Shown here: positions 39,346 to 50,790 of the stretch, piece after piece
Layout: every line of letters starts with the position of its first letter
Numbering within the stretch: position 1 is the stretch's first letter
DNA from: Anthoceros angustus
Lineage: Eukaryota > Streptophyta > Anthocerotopsida > Anthocerotales > Anthocerotaceae
Reading direction: 5' to 3'
Assembly: GCA_010909165.1 (NCBI GenBank)
Contig: VJWM01000266.1
Span: forward strand, 1-64,000
DNA: 64,000 nucleotides
Notes under the pieces: generated by a model
Told to the model about the DNA's origin: nothing
What the model saw: the letters and a program-made list of their open reading frames with translations, nothing else
Database searches by the model: none
Position numbers and translations under genes: made by a program

Positions 39346-41225
39346 AACCCGGTGAGACCCATGAGACTTGTGTGAAAGTTCGAGGCCTTGCGATAAGATC
39401 GCTACTGCGAGACACAACTTCTCGACCTTCTAAGCGGGGCAAGGCGCCCTCTACTCACCCTCTTCAGTAGTGCACTTGCTTGCTCAAAAACTACCAATCC
39501 CGACCTACAGCGACACACACAATTGCAGGTCACGCCTTAGCGGAGCCTATCACGGCGGGGACCCCCAGTCCACACCGCAATTTCGTCCCTACTTCTAAGA
39601 CCACTCTTCTCCACTCGGGGCGCTCTTTTACTTGCAGTTGGGATTCGTCCCTTAGGCTCTGTGGCCTTCCACTAACTACACTCTAATCCTCTACTCATCT
39701 CCTCATCCTCTTCCTCCTATTCTAACCTCGATTCGGGCTTCTGACTCGCCCTTACGGCTGGCTGCAGGTCGGCCTCCACCGCAAGTTCTTCCTTGGGCGG
39801 TTGCTATGAGTTTGACACGGCAGGAACCTCCGAGTCTTTCCTGTAGTCTACCCTCAAGAGTTCCACAGGCATTGCCACACACCCAAAGCAAAGCAATTTC
39901 ACAACCATTCACAAGGGAGCAACTCGTTTAGGCACTTGCGTGAGCAAGTCCTCCACCAAGCACTCGACCACGCGACTTCCTCTCTGCAGACTGCGTTGGC
40001 TCACGGTAGGCACAAAATTCCTCTGTAATGGCAAAGGACTCGAGTATGGGCGCAAGGCGTGATACTTTACTTTGTGAAATCCTCCTCCTCTTATAGGAGG
40101 CCTTCCACATACAACCTCCCTTGGGTGACCCTCTGCAGGTCACCTTTTCCAATATTCTATTATTTCCTACGACATTTAAGGCACCTAAAGTCGGTGGGAT
40201 AAGACAACGTTCACCACGGAGTGAGGCTCGCTTAAGCGCGCCTTGGGATAGCGGGCGCCGGATCATTCATGCGGATGGTGACCAACGTCTTGAGGATTTT
40301 CGGAGGACTTCATGGAGGTATTCTGGGCGACTTTTGCGTACATGGAGAGGAAGACACGTTGGGCACTGCGGAAGTGCTTGGGCGTTGTAAAGGTGAGACC
40401 CATGAGACTTGTGTGAAAGTTCGAGGCCTTGCGATGGCAGGTCGCTACTGCGAGAACCTGACTTCGACCTTCTAAGCGGGCAAGGCGCCCTCTACTCACC
40501 CTCTTCACGGTGCGCCACTTGCCTTGCTCCAAAAACTACCAATCCCGACCTACAACACACAATTGCAGGTCACGCCTTAGCGGCGAGCTATCACGGCGAG
40601 GACCCCACAGTCCACACCGCAATTTCGTCCCTACTTCTAAGACCACTCTTCTCCACTCGGGGCGCTCTTTTACTTGCAGTTGGGATTCGTCCCTTAGGCT
40701 CACATGCCTTCCTTCGCCTACACTCTAATCCTCTACTCATCTCCTCATCCTCTTCCTCCTATTCTAACCTCGATTCGGGCTTCCCGACTGCCCCTTACGG
40801 CTGGCCCGCACAGTCGGCCTCCACCGCAAGTTCTTCCTTGGGCGGTTGCTATGAGTTTGACACGGCGAGAACCTCCGAGTCTTTCCTGTAGTCTACCCTC
40901 AAGCCGAGTTCACAGGCATTGCCACACACCCAAAATAAAGCAATTTCACAGCAACCATTCACAAGCAACTCGTTTAGGCACTTGCGTGAGCAAGTCCTCC
41001 ACCAAGCACTCAGACCACGCGACTTCCTCTCTACGAGACTGCGTTGGCTCACGGTAGGCACGAAATTCCTCTGTAATGGCAAAGGACTCGAGTATGGGCG
41101 CAAGGCGTGATACTTTACTTTTGAAATCCTCCTCCTCTTATAGGAGGAGGCCCATACAACCTCCCTTGGGTGACCCTCTGCGGTCACCTTTTCCAATATT
41201 CTATTATTTCCTACCGCATTTAAGG
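39136..41225. repeat. Tandem duplication spanning RT end and LTR start, about 1.05 kb twice
   Basis: RT piece plus the first ~840 bp of the giant LTR occurs as 39136-40187 and again as 40188-41225. The junction at 40180-40195 shares GCACCTAA with both parents (RT side near 39136, LTR side as at 28720). Confidence 0.85.
40188..40395 (+). pseudogene. Second copy of the RT fragment
   Basis: Near copy of 39136-39345 produced by the tandem duplication. It encodes MRMVTNVLRIFGGLHGG-like text. Confidence 0.8.
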
Positions 41226-43728
41226 CACGGCATCTAATCTCTTTATGCGATCCTTGGTAAATTCTATTCTAGCAACTTCACCTAAGATCATCCTTAAAGG
41301 ATGTCGACACTTACCTATCCTTCTATTCTACTCAACATTTATGGTCTTTGACCATTCTAGTCCTTCATCCTTGGGGTGGCGGCGTGTTCCTTGTGGATTG
41401 GCTCCCTCGCCCTCCTTTTGCTCTGTCCCTTCCCGGATCTTGTCTTCCTAATGTGTGGGGCAAGTACAATCTGCCCCTTCCTTCAATTCTGGTGGCGCCC
41501 AATTCTCCTCCCCTTCCTCCATCTCGGTGGCGCCCGTTCATCGCACCCTACGCGGTAGTCGCCCCTTTCTCCAGCCTCCGCTGGTCGCGCCCGTTTATCG
41601 CACCCTACGCGGTAGTCGGCGGACTACGGGGTAGGTGACCTACCATGGTAGTCGCCCCTTTCTCCTTCCTTCCTTCTCCATCGGTGAGGACTTGGTCAAG
41701 ATCTCCATTGCTCTTTCTTGTTTGATTTGTCCATACCTACCATAGAGCATCTTCAAAGTCTTCATCCCCATTGTGCGGATCTCTTACTAATCCTTGGGCC
41801 TTTTTTTTGGGCTCCTCTCCTCGGGCCCTTCCCTTGCTCGTGGGGGGGGTCCTTACCCTCCCCTTCCTCGGATCTAATCCGTCTCTCTCGGTGGGGTTGT
41901 CTCCCACCACCTCAGTCTCCTCAGGGGCATACTCGGACCCCGGCTCCTTCATCCTCGGCCCGGGCCTCCGGCCCGACTCCCCAGGCTCGCCCGCGCCTAC
42001 CCGGTGGTCTGGCGGACTACGGGGTGGTACGCAGTGGTCAGCGGACTACCGTGGTGTTACCAGTGATGCAGCGGACTACGTGGTGTGTCACCATGGTAGG
42101 TGACCCCGGAGGAGGTCCCCCTCCTGCGCCATCTTCTACCTTTGGCTGCGGCCTCCTCTCTGTCTCCTCGGACTCCTCAGTCCATGTCCTCGATGGCCTC
42201 ATCAAAATCGGAGGCCTGGCTGCACTTTCTGCGGCTCCTTCCATCATCATGAGGACCCAATGTCCTCCTCTTGGCCAAGCAATACTTCATTGTTGGCCTT
42301 CAAAATCTATTGTGGAGGTGAGCCCCAAGCTATGATATTGCATTTGGAGATCATCAATCTCAGTGGGCCACTCTCCATCTTCACACCTACCTTGTAGGCA
42401 TCTCCTTGTGGTCAATTCTCCCACCTTGACATGGAGGTTACATTCTCCTCCCTTGTTTCCCTCAATTTGGTTGGCCATTTTGCGAAGGGCATAGTCCAAA
42501 ATCTTCTTCCTTACTACCCGGCATCACATGCACCACCTTCTTGTGGTGCTCCTCCTCTTGGAACCTCCTTTGTTCCAATTCGGCTTGGCAAGCCTCTCCT
42601 TCTCACTTGCCAGCATTCTTCTCGCGCTCGCTCCTGCAATTCTTGGTCTTGAGCTCCTTGCTCCAGCGCTTCTCCTCCAATTATCTGGGTCCTCCAATTC
42701 TTCCTCCATGTCCGGATCTTGATGGCTTGGGTAGCCATCACTGCTCTGGCGTCCATTTCTTTGGACGCTACCTTCTCCTTCCTAGAGCCTCCGTTTTGCC
42801 CTTCGTTCTTGCTCTAATTGGGCAAAATGCTCCTCCTACATGCCTCCAAGAGTCCCTTTGGGTTGTTGCGAATGGCTCTCTCTCTTGTGACAACCTTCCC
42901 TCAGGACCTTCTCCGTGGTTGATCCACAAGGTGGCTGGAGCTTCTCTGACCTTCTCAACTTGGCTGCCTTCTCGTCGGACTCCATGGCCTCCAATTGCCA
43001 TTTGGTCCTGCTCTCCTCGGTCATGTCTTGGGCTTTGACTTCCTCTTGCATGCCCACAAGGAGGCTGCTAGCTCCTAGCCCCTTCAAAATCCACATGGTG
43101 AGTGCTTCACAAGCACTCGGCAATTCTCTAGGGTCCTAATTCCACCCTGTCCTCTTGCTGGAAATTTCCAGCTCTCCTGCTCCGGGCCATCAGCGGCGTG
43201 GGTCCCCTCACCGTCGCTCCATCCGCTCTCCCCCCAGTATGGCGGTGGGCGCGCGGCCTCATGTTGCTTCTCCTTCCCTTCCTACCATGGTGCCACCTTC
43301 TGGCGTGGGGTGCCTACAGCGGTGGTGCTCCCGGTGATGCGCCTACCTAGGTGGTGCCCCCCCTTGATGCCTCCCGGTGGGGTGCTGGGTGCCTCTTCCT
43401 AGGCACAAATGAGATGGTGGGGACTCCCCACCCTTGGGGCATCACCCCTCTGTGGTCCTCCTCTCATAGACTACCATTCGGCCTTCTCTCGGTTCTCCTC
43501 CTCCTCCCCAGCTTGTGGGGAAAGATTCCCACTCGGCAACCTTGTTGCCTCTACTTCCCTCGCCCTTGCTCCATGCTTGTGGAGTCGACCTCCCATGTCT
43601 TCCTCAATGCAAAGGCAAGGCCTTTCCAAGCTTGGCTGGAGATGAATTATCTCCGAAGGATGCCAAGCATCTTCCAACTCCTTGCTTGTGAGAAGTCCCT
43701 CGTTTCCCACAAATGCACCAAATAGGTG

Positions 43729-44434
43729 CTAAGGTAGCAGCCTTGGCCCTTCCTCATCCACTGAATTCGGCTTGAGGAGCTTCTCCCGGTGGTGGATGTA
43801 TGCTTCATACATAATTGTTCCCCAATCCGGCTTGGCTCCCATGGAAATCTTCCACAAAAATTGGAGGAAGTTGGTCTTTGAAATAAGTCCGTTGGTAATT
43901 ACCACACAATCTTTGCAAAGAGCCTCCACTTCAGCTCCTTGATGCTCTCTGTTTTCCAGCCATTCTTGGCGTGGGCCTTCACTCCTCCGTCCATCATGTC
44001 GAGGAACTCTTGCGGAATTTCGGAGAGGGCCGTCCTCTTCCCTCCATTCGACCTTTCGAGGAGAGCAATTCCGGAGCTCTCTTCCTCCGGTCTCCCATAC
44101 ACCTGCCGAATGCTCCTTACGGTCCAGCAGCGAGGATCCGTTCGAGCATTCCTTCGTGCGGCAAGGGGGCCTCGATTGATGGAGGTTGATGAACACTCCT
44201 CAATCAACTCCAAATTGGTGTAGGCCCATTGCGGCCATACACCCATCCCAATTGGATATTATCCTCCTCGCCTTGCATCCACTAAATCACGGGGTTGAGC
44301 TGCCACGCAAAACACGTAAATTGGGGCATTACAAGCTCATTTCCCCGGCGTAGCGACCTCTGCCTGCCTTCTTCCTGCCTCCTCGCGAGGAAGAACCCTT
44401 GGTGCTCCTTCCCTTGCCTTTCGGCTCGAGGCAT
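43729..44434 (-). pseudogene. LTR-borne MPR ORF, copy 2
   Basis: The ATG at 44434 starts MPRAE. WAYTNLELIEECSST, ARTDPRCWTVRSIRQVYGRP and EESSGIALLERSNGGKRTAL follow, with YEAYIHHRE near 43800. Two or three frameshifts. Confidence 0.45.
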
Positions 44435-45439
44435 GGTGCTTGGCTCCTCTCCAAGTGCTTCAAAAGGAAATTACTTCCCAGCAGAGCTTCAAATTCCACA
44501 CCTCGGCGCACCTCTTCCTTGTTGTGGTAACACGCTCTCCTGCAGCACGTTAGCCACAGTTTGAGTCTCGGTGCCACCAATTTCCTCGCGACTTCAGGCG
44601 GGCGCGCGGTGAAGCAATCGGGGGCTCCTTCCTGCTTTTTCGACTTCCTCAGTCCCCACACTTTCGATGCTCCAACCTATGTTTCCTGGCTTTAAACTCC
44701 GCCTCTGACACCCGGTTTGGCGCTCCTCACGGTTGCACCGAGCTCGAAAAAAAACTCCCACGCTCCAGGATGCTGGATGTCTTCCTCTTCAGCTCCGCCA
44801 CGCTCAGCTGGGGCTCTCTCTCTTTCCTCATTTCGCCGTCTTCTTCTTGTCGACGGCAGCGGCGATGGCGATGATCTACACTCTTCCTTCACTTTCTTCT
44901 CCTTCTCCTTACGTCCCAACGTCTGGAGAGGAGGCTAAAATCGCACTTTGCCCTCTTTAGATGCACCACACAGGCCTTGTAACCCTAGATTGGGTTTCCC
45001 ATTCCTAAATTCCTAATTTCCTATTTCCTACCCTATGCATATCCCGAATCAATTACCTTCTAATTAATCCTATTCACCTATTCCCTATTGGTGAGCATAT
45101 ATAGTGGATATCCCCCTATTCTAATTTCCTTTTTAGCGAGAGTTCGTCGACCTACGGTATGCAGCTTACATGTATGCTCCCTTTCTCAGCCTACGGCGTG
45201 GTGGCGACCTACGGTGGTAGTCTCGACCGACCTTTGGTTGCCCTCCGCCTCATAAAGCGGAGTGTTGAGGATTTTTCAGGATATCCTCGCTGCCTTCCTA
45301 ACTCTCAACTCCTACAACTCTACCTCCAAGCTTCTCATAAATTGCGAACACTGCACACCTTTTCAATTTAGCCAAAAAAATCAAATTTGTTCATCTCTTG
45401 GCTCTTTTGGGTGGTTGCCCAAACTTTTGCGTTCCGGTA

Positions 45440-45900
45440 CCGAATTTGAAGGCTGAATTCACAGGCAAGTTATTACAGGCGGTTCATCCGAGGACTTGGC
45501 GCGCCAAGCTAGAGTTACTCGGGAAGGAGGAGGTGGACTTGGACACGAGAAAGGAGCGGCATTGAGAGATCTGAGACCACCACGATAAGCGCTCCGGTAT
45601 TAAAGGTCGGGTAGGCGATTCCATGTGTATGTAGATGTGTCCTTCGCCATCGGGTAGTGCTCGGCCAAAGGGCGACAAGCGGAGGATCATCCAATCTACT
45701 ATGGGAAGACGGCTCACGCATGCGGAGCAGTACACTACTACGGGCGAGAGGCATTGGGAATGGTATCTGTGGTCAAAATTAGGCACTACGCAGCGAGTTT
45801 GTGTTCTATCGATCACTTGCGCTCAAGCATCGGTGAATAAGCGGAGACAAGTGGTGCGAGGTGGATTCTGCTCGAGAGTTCACCTTTGAGGTGGAGACCG
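45440..45900 (+). pseudogene. pol: RNase H of gypsy element 2
   Basis: Pieces IQSTMGRRLTHAEQYTTTGE and REALGMVSVVKIRHYAASL, with CVYVD-like and DHLR-like remnants of catalytic aspartates, in several frames. It directly follows the giant LTR end and continues the RT at 39345. Confidence 0.65.
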
Positions 45901-46247
45901 AGCAAGGAGGCAACACCAAAATCTTGACTTCTTGTCGAGGTTGAAGGCGGGCCGACCACAGCAGGATCGGGAGGATAACTTTCCGGACGAGGTGGTGGCA
46001 TGGAACCACGGGAGGAGGCGCGATCGAGAACCCCAAACTTGTGGACAGCATGTAGCGAAGCGAGAGAAGGCGGCGTGAGGCGGCCCACCTATGTGGTGAC
46101 ATGGGAGATGGAATTCCAAGTGGGTTAAGCATTGCCCAGCAACCTTTGTACACTACGCCCGGCCCGATGTACAGGATGTATCTTTAAGGTGGGACGGGGC
46201 GTGGGCGTGGTACCTTGACGAAGCGGAGGTAGTCATAAAAGGGATGC

Positions 46248-47010
46248 ATGAAGGCACAGGCGGTGGCCATTATGCGGTCGGGTCACCAAGAAAATCTTGA
46301 GGCGGATCGGTGGCCCACCATGTGGAGCACGGTTGTAAGAGATGTGATGCTTGTCGGATCAGCACCCCCCACGATGCAATGGCTGGTGCCCATACTCGCG
46401 TGCTTGCGTTTGAGAAATGGGGTATCGACTTTCCGGACCTACTCGACCTCGACAAAGCACACGGAAGAGGTACATCACGGTGGCGGACTCACATGCCGGT
46501 GGGTGGGCGGTGACAACAGGGCCGGACTCTGCAAGCACGGTGGCAAAGTTCCTATAGAACATCATCACGGTATGGGTGCGTTGCGGTTGGTAAGTGATAG
46601 GGAACTCATTTCTCAATGATGTGATAAGCGCAATGACGGACTATTTGGTATAACTCATCGAGCGGCCCCCCACCGAGGCCAATGGGTTAGGAAGACCAGC
46701 GGACTTATCGCATCTGAATAAGCTTACGGTTAACTATGTCATGGCGAGATACCCGCTACCATTCGCGCTATGGGCCGGGGCGGAGAAGGTAACTCTAGCG
46801 AACTCCGTATTACTTAACCTATGGGCATTCGCCGGTTATGCTGTGGAGTTTGAGGTACCCAGCGCTCGAGTCATGATGGAGGGGCGTTTAACGGATGAAA
46901 AGCCAAGCCGGGAAGCGCTAGGGTTTGTCCGGCCTCACGGAAGGGCGAGGCGCGATGCAAGCGGTATAAAATCGGCGGAAGCTATGGCACGGCCGGCGAC
47001 TCCATAGCGG
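46248..47010 (+). pseudogene. int: Integrase of gypsy element 2
   Basis: GGHYAVG start, DACRISTPHDAMAGAHTRVL (zinc-finger end), AFEKWGIDFPDLL (first aspartate), ATVAKFL-like text, LNDVISAMTDYL, PTEANGLGR (place of the catalytic glutamate, eroded) and FAGYAVEFEVPSARVMMEGR (46826 on). Spread over three frames. The second aspartate block (VSDRGTHFLN in relatives) reads VIGNSFLN. Confidence 0.7.
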
Positions 47011-47029
47011 GAGTATGTGAAGGAGGGAT

Positions 47030-47170
47030 GCTCTTGACGTTGATATGCACTTCGGGCAAGCTTCACTTGCGATGGATGGGGCCTTACCGGTGGTGCGGTC
47101 TGCGAATGGGTCCGTTCAACTCCGGCTAGATGGTGTTGCCCACGGGTAAATGGGTGGAGGTGAAGTACCA
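47030..47170 (+). pseudogene. Integrase C-terminal GPY-like segment
   Basis: LRWMGPYRWCGLRMGPFN and TGKWVEVKYHT correspond to the GPY/F domain tail seen intact in the giant element. Repeated near 48090-48200. Confidence 0.55.
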
Positions 47171-47485
47171 TACCTAGTGTTGGCGGAGGCATAGCAGATG
47201 AGAAGGGAGTATGTGGACAGGACTCTCCTTGGGGTTAGGAAATAAGTGGTGTTTTGTTTTCGTAGGTATGGAGTGTAAAATAAAGGCGGAAAGAGGCGGA
47301 AGAAGCACGGTACTCGGGCCTCAGTGCCTCGGACTCCGGGTAGGTAATGGACCTTGGGCCCCACTCCATGAGACCTCGGACTCGCTGCCGAGTATCGGGA
47401 TAAGTCCGGACCCCACTCCGGGTCAAAGCAGGATAAGCCATAGTAAAGTAACTTAGAAGTTAGGCGGAAGTTGGGCAGGCGGTGC

Positions 47486-47491
47486 CACGTG
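47486..47491. promoter_or_regulatory. G-box CACGTG, first of five
   Basis: CCACGTGGGCC. The same palindrome stands at 48504-48509, 49215-49220, 49769-49774 and 50323-50328, always in the same repeat context. G-boxes bind bZIP and bHLH factors in plants; function here is inferred. Confidence 0.45.
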
Positions 47492-48954
47492 GGCCAGTCT
47501 TGAGAGGAGGGGCATGCGGAGACGGGACCGAGGTTGCAGTGGCGTTATGGCGGTATTCACGCTCAGTGCATTCGGGCGTAAGGTTAAATCCTCGTAAGGC
47601 GATAAGCGGGAGGCGTAAGGCGGGAGTAGGCCATGCGGACCTCGGCGGTTAAGGCGAAGGACACCCTCCCGCTCGCGACTACTCCGGCGTCGCGGCACGG
47701 AGGTGACCATTTCTCTTTGATCGCGATTTTGCGGTCTCGCGCTCACCACCTCTGGCGCTATCTCTTGAGCACCCAGGCACCTTGGCTCACCTTCATGGTT
47801 GGCGGCAGCGAAGCGGCGATTATCACAGACAATTGCTTACGGCGGAGAACTCGCGAACTCCGTATTACTTAACCTATGGGCATTCGCCGGTTATGCATGG
47901 AGTTTGAGGTACCGCGCTCGGTCATGATGGAGGGGCGTTTAACGGATGAAAAGCTGGGCGCTAGGGTTTGTCCGTCGGAAGGGCGAAGGCGCGACATGCA
48001 GCGGTGGCTATGGCACGGCCGGCGACTCCATAGCGGAGTATGTGAAGGAGGGATCAGCCTTCTTGGCGGTCGCCATATGCACTTCGGGCAAGCCGCGATG
48101 GATGGGGCCTTACCGGTGGTGCGGTCTGCGAATGGGTCCGTTCAACTCGGCGGCTAGATGGTGGCTTGCCCACGGGTAAATGGGTGGAGGTGAAGTACCA
48201 TACCTAGTGTTGGCGGAGGCGTAGCAGATGAGAAGGGAGTATGTGGACAGGACTCTCCTTGGGGTTGAAATAAAAGCTGGGTTTGTTTTTTAGGTATGGA
48301 GTGTAAAATAGGCGGAAAGGCGGAAGAAGCACAGACGGTACTCCTGTACTCGGGCCTCCGGACTCCGGGTAGGTAATGGACCTTGAGCCCACTCAGGACC
48401 TCGGACTCCTTGCACGGAGTATCGGGATAAGTCCGGACCTCGGGTCAAAGCAGGATCATCCTTAAGTAACTTAGAAGTTAGGCGGAAGTTAGGCAGGCGG
48501 TGCCACGTGGGCCAGTGCTTGAGAGGCGGGCATGCACTACCCGAGCAGGTTGCGGTGCGTTATGGCGGTATTCACGCTCAGTCGATTCGGGCGTAAGGTT
48601 CGTCTGGTGGCGTAGGCGAGTAAGCGGGAGGCGTAAGGCGGAAGTAGGCCATGCGACCTCGGCGGTTAAGAGCGTGATCCACCGCGACTACTCCGGCGTC
48701 GCGGCTGGAGGTAACCATTTCTCTTTGTGGCCTCGCGATTTTGCGGTCTCGCGCTCGCCACCGCCCTCTGGCGCTATCTCTTGAGCACCCAGGCACCTTG
48801 GCTCACCTTCATGGTTGAGCAGCCAGCGAGGGGCAGCGCCCGATTATCACAGACAACTTGCGGAGAAGAAGGCGGCAATGGGACCCAGAAGGCGGCGGAA
48901 GTGTGAGCCACGCTGGTGGGGCCTTGTATCACCGGAGATATCCGACTTGGACCA

Positions 48955-50790
48955 CATGGTTTGGACTTCCCTTGGGGTTAGGAAATAAGTGGTGTTTTGT
49001 TTTCGTAGGTCGAATAGTAAAATAAACGGAAAGGGAGAATAAGCACGGATGGCGCTCGGTGGGCTCGGAATATACTCGGACTCGGAGTGGGTAGCGGACC
49101 CGTACCACTATGGAGCTCCGGACTATTGCCGGGTGGGATAAGTCCGGACCTCCGGTCAAAGCAGGATAATCGCCGAGTAATTTAGAGTTGAGTCGTGAGG
49201 CGGACTAAGCGAGCCACGTGGGCCAGTCTGGTGGAGGTCGGGCATCGGGCCGGGGCCGTAGCCTTGCAGGGCGTTATAGCGGTATTCACGTCCCAGGCAT
49301 GCGGCGGTAAGTAAGGCGAGTCTGTGGCGGCGTAAATAGCAGTATCGGCGTAAGGTCGAGTAAGCCATAATGGACCTCTGATTCGGTGAGAGAGGCACCT
49401 TCGCCCTGATTACTTCCAGGCGTGGCGGCGAGGTCATTTCTGCGCGACCTCGAGACAATTCGATCTCTTCGCTCACCGGCTCTCTGGCGCTATCTCTTTG
49501 AATGCTCGGGCATCTTGGCCTTGCTCGTTGAGGTTGGAGCTGAGCGGGAGAGGCGCGCATCGTGTGGTCTCCGAAGCGACTCTGGCGAAGGGAGAAAGCG
49601 TGGCGCCCAAAAAGGCTCGGTCCAGGGCCATGGAACTGGTAAGCGCAACATTGTGACCGGCGCTCGGACTACGCCGGAGTAGCAGGATAAGTCCGGACCC
49701 CACTCGGGTCAAAGCAGGATAATCGCCGAGAAAGTAGAAGTTGGTGGGGCGAGACGGACTAAGCGAACCACGTGGGCCAGTCTGGTGGAGGTCGGGCATC
49801 GGGCCGGGGCCGTAGCCTTGCAGGGCGTTATAGCGGTATTCACGTCCCAGGCATGCGGCGGTAAGTAAGGCGAGTCTGTGGCGGCGTAAATAGCAGTATC
49901 GGCGTAAGGTCGAGTAAGCCATAATGGACCTCTGATTCGGTGAGAGAGGCACCTTCGCCCTGATTACTTCCAGGCGTGGCGGCGAGGTCATTTCTGCGCG
50001 ACCTCGAGACAATTCGATCTCTTCGCTCACCGGCTCTCTGGCGCTATCTCTTTGAATGCTCGGGCATCTTGGCCTTGCTCGTTGAGGTTGGAGCTGAGCG
50101 GGAGAGGCGCGCATCGTGTGGTCTCCGAAGCGACTCTGGCGAAGGGAGAAAGCGTGGCGCCCAAAAAGGCTCGGTCCAGGGCCATGGAACTGGTAAGCGC
50201 AACATTGTGACCGGCGCTCGGACTACGCCGGAGTAGCAGGATAAGTCAGGACCCACTCCGGGTCAAAGCAGGATAATCGCCGAGAAAGTAGAAGTTGGTG
50301 GGGCGAGACGGACTAAGCGAACCACGTGGGCCAGTCTGGTGGAGGTCGGGCATCACGGCGGGCCGTAGCCTTGCAGGGGGTTATAGCGGTATTCACGTCC
50401 CGCGTATGCGGCGGTAATAAGGCGAGTCTGTGGCGTAAGGCAGTATGCGGCGGCGTAAGGTCGAGTAAGCCATGCGGACCTCTGGCGATTCTGGACGGGG
50501 AGAGGCACCTTCAGCCTAGCCATTTACTTGGCAATGGCGGCCGAGGTCATTTCTGCGCGACCTCGAGACAATTCATAATCTCTTGCGCTCATAACCCGGC
50601 TCTCTGGCGCTATCTCTTTGAATGCTCGGGCATCTTGCGCCGGCTCACCGTGAGGTTGGAGCGTGACAGCAGAGGCGCGCCGGCGGTCTCCGGCAAGCGT
50701 CTGACGAAGGGAAAGCGGAGATCTGGAGCCATGGAACTGGTAAGCGCAACATTGTGACCGGCTATCCGGACTTGAGCCATGGCTGGAGGA
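48955..50790 (+). repeat. Array of 554-bp units, about 3 copies
   Basis: Units share CACGTGGGCCAGTCTGG, a GTTATAGCGGTATTCACG block and GGCGCTATCTCTTTGAA. The first two units are almost identical with an exact 554-bp offset; the third differs in blocks. The identical ORFs at 49422-49682 and 49976-50236 are part of the unit and not credible genes. Possibly the 3' LTR region of gypsy element 2, expanded. Confidence 0.8.

Larger units (their letters stand above)
39346..45435 (-). mobile_element. Giant LTR, copy 2 (solo, inside gypsy element 2)
   Basis: Starts with a worn TGTAAGGAAACCCGG and ends GCGTTCC at 45427, beside RT on one side and RNase H on the other, both plus strand. No internal region accompanies it, so it looks like a solo LTR. 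Its own left portion is duplicated with the RT piece. It carries the same sense-strand ORFs as copy 1. Confidence 0.7.
46793..48850 (+). repeat. Tandem duplication of about 1.05 kb (integrase end plus 3' region)
   Basis: GCGAACTCCGTATTACTTAA at 46799 recurs at 47855, and the following text (integrase tail, CCTTGGGGTTAGGAAA block, CACGTG block) recurs in the same order. Copy 2 has many small deletions relative to copy 1. Confidence 0.85.

Noticed and set aside
49473-50114. 213-codon minus-strand ORF
   Set aside because: It runs across two units of the 554-bp array and owes its length to repeat structure; no domain seen.
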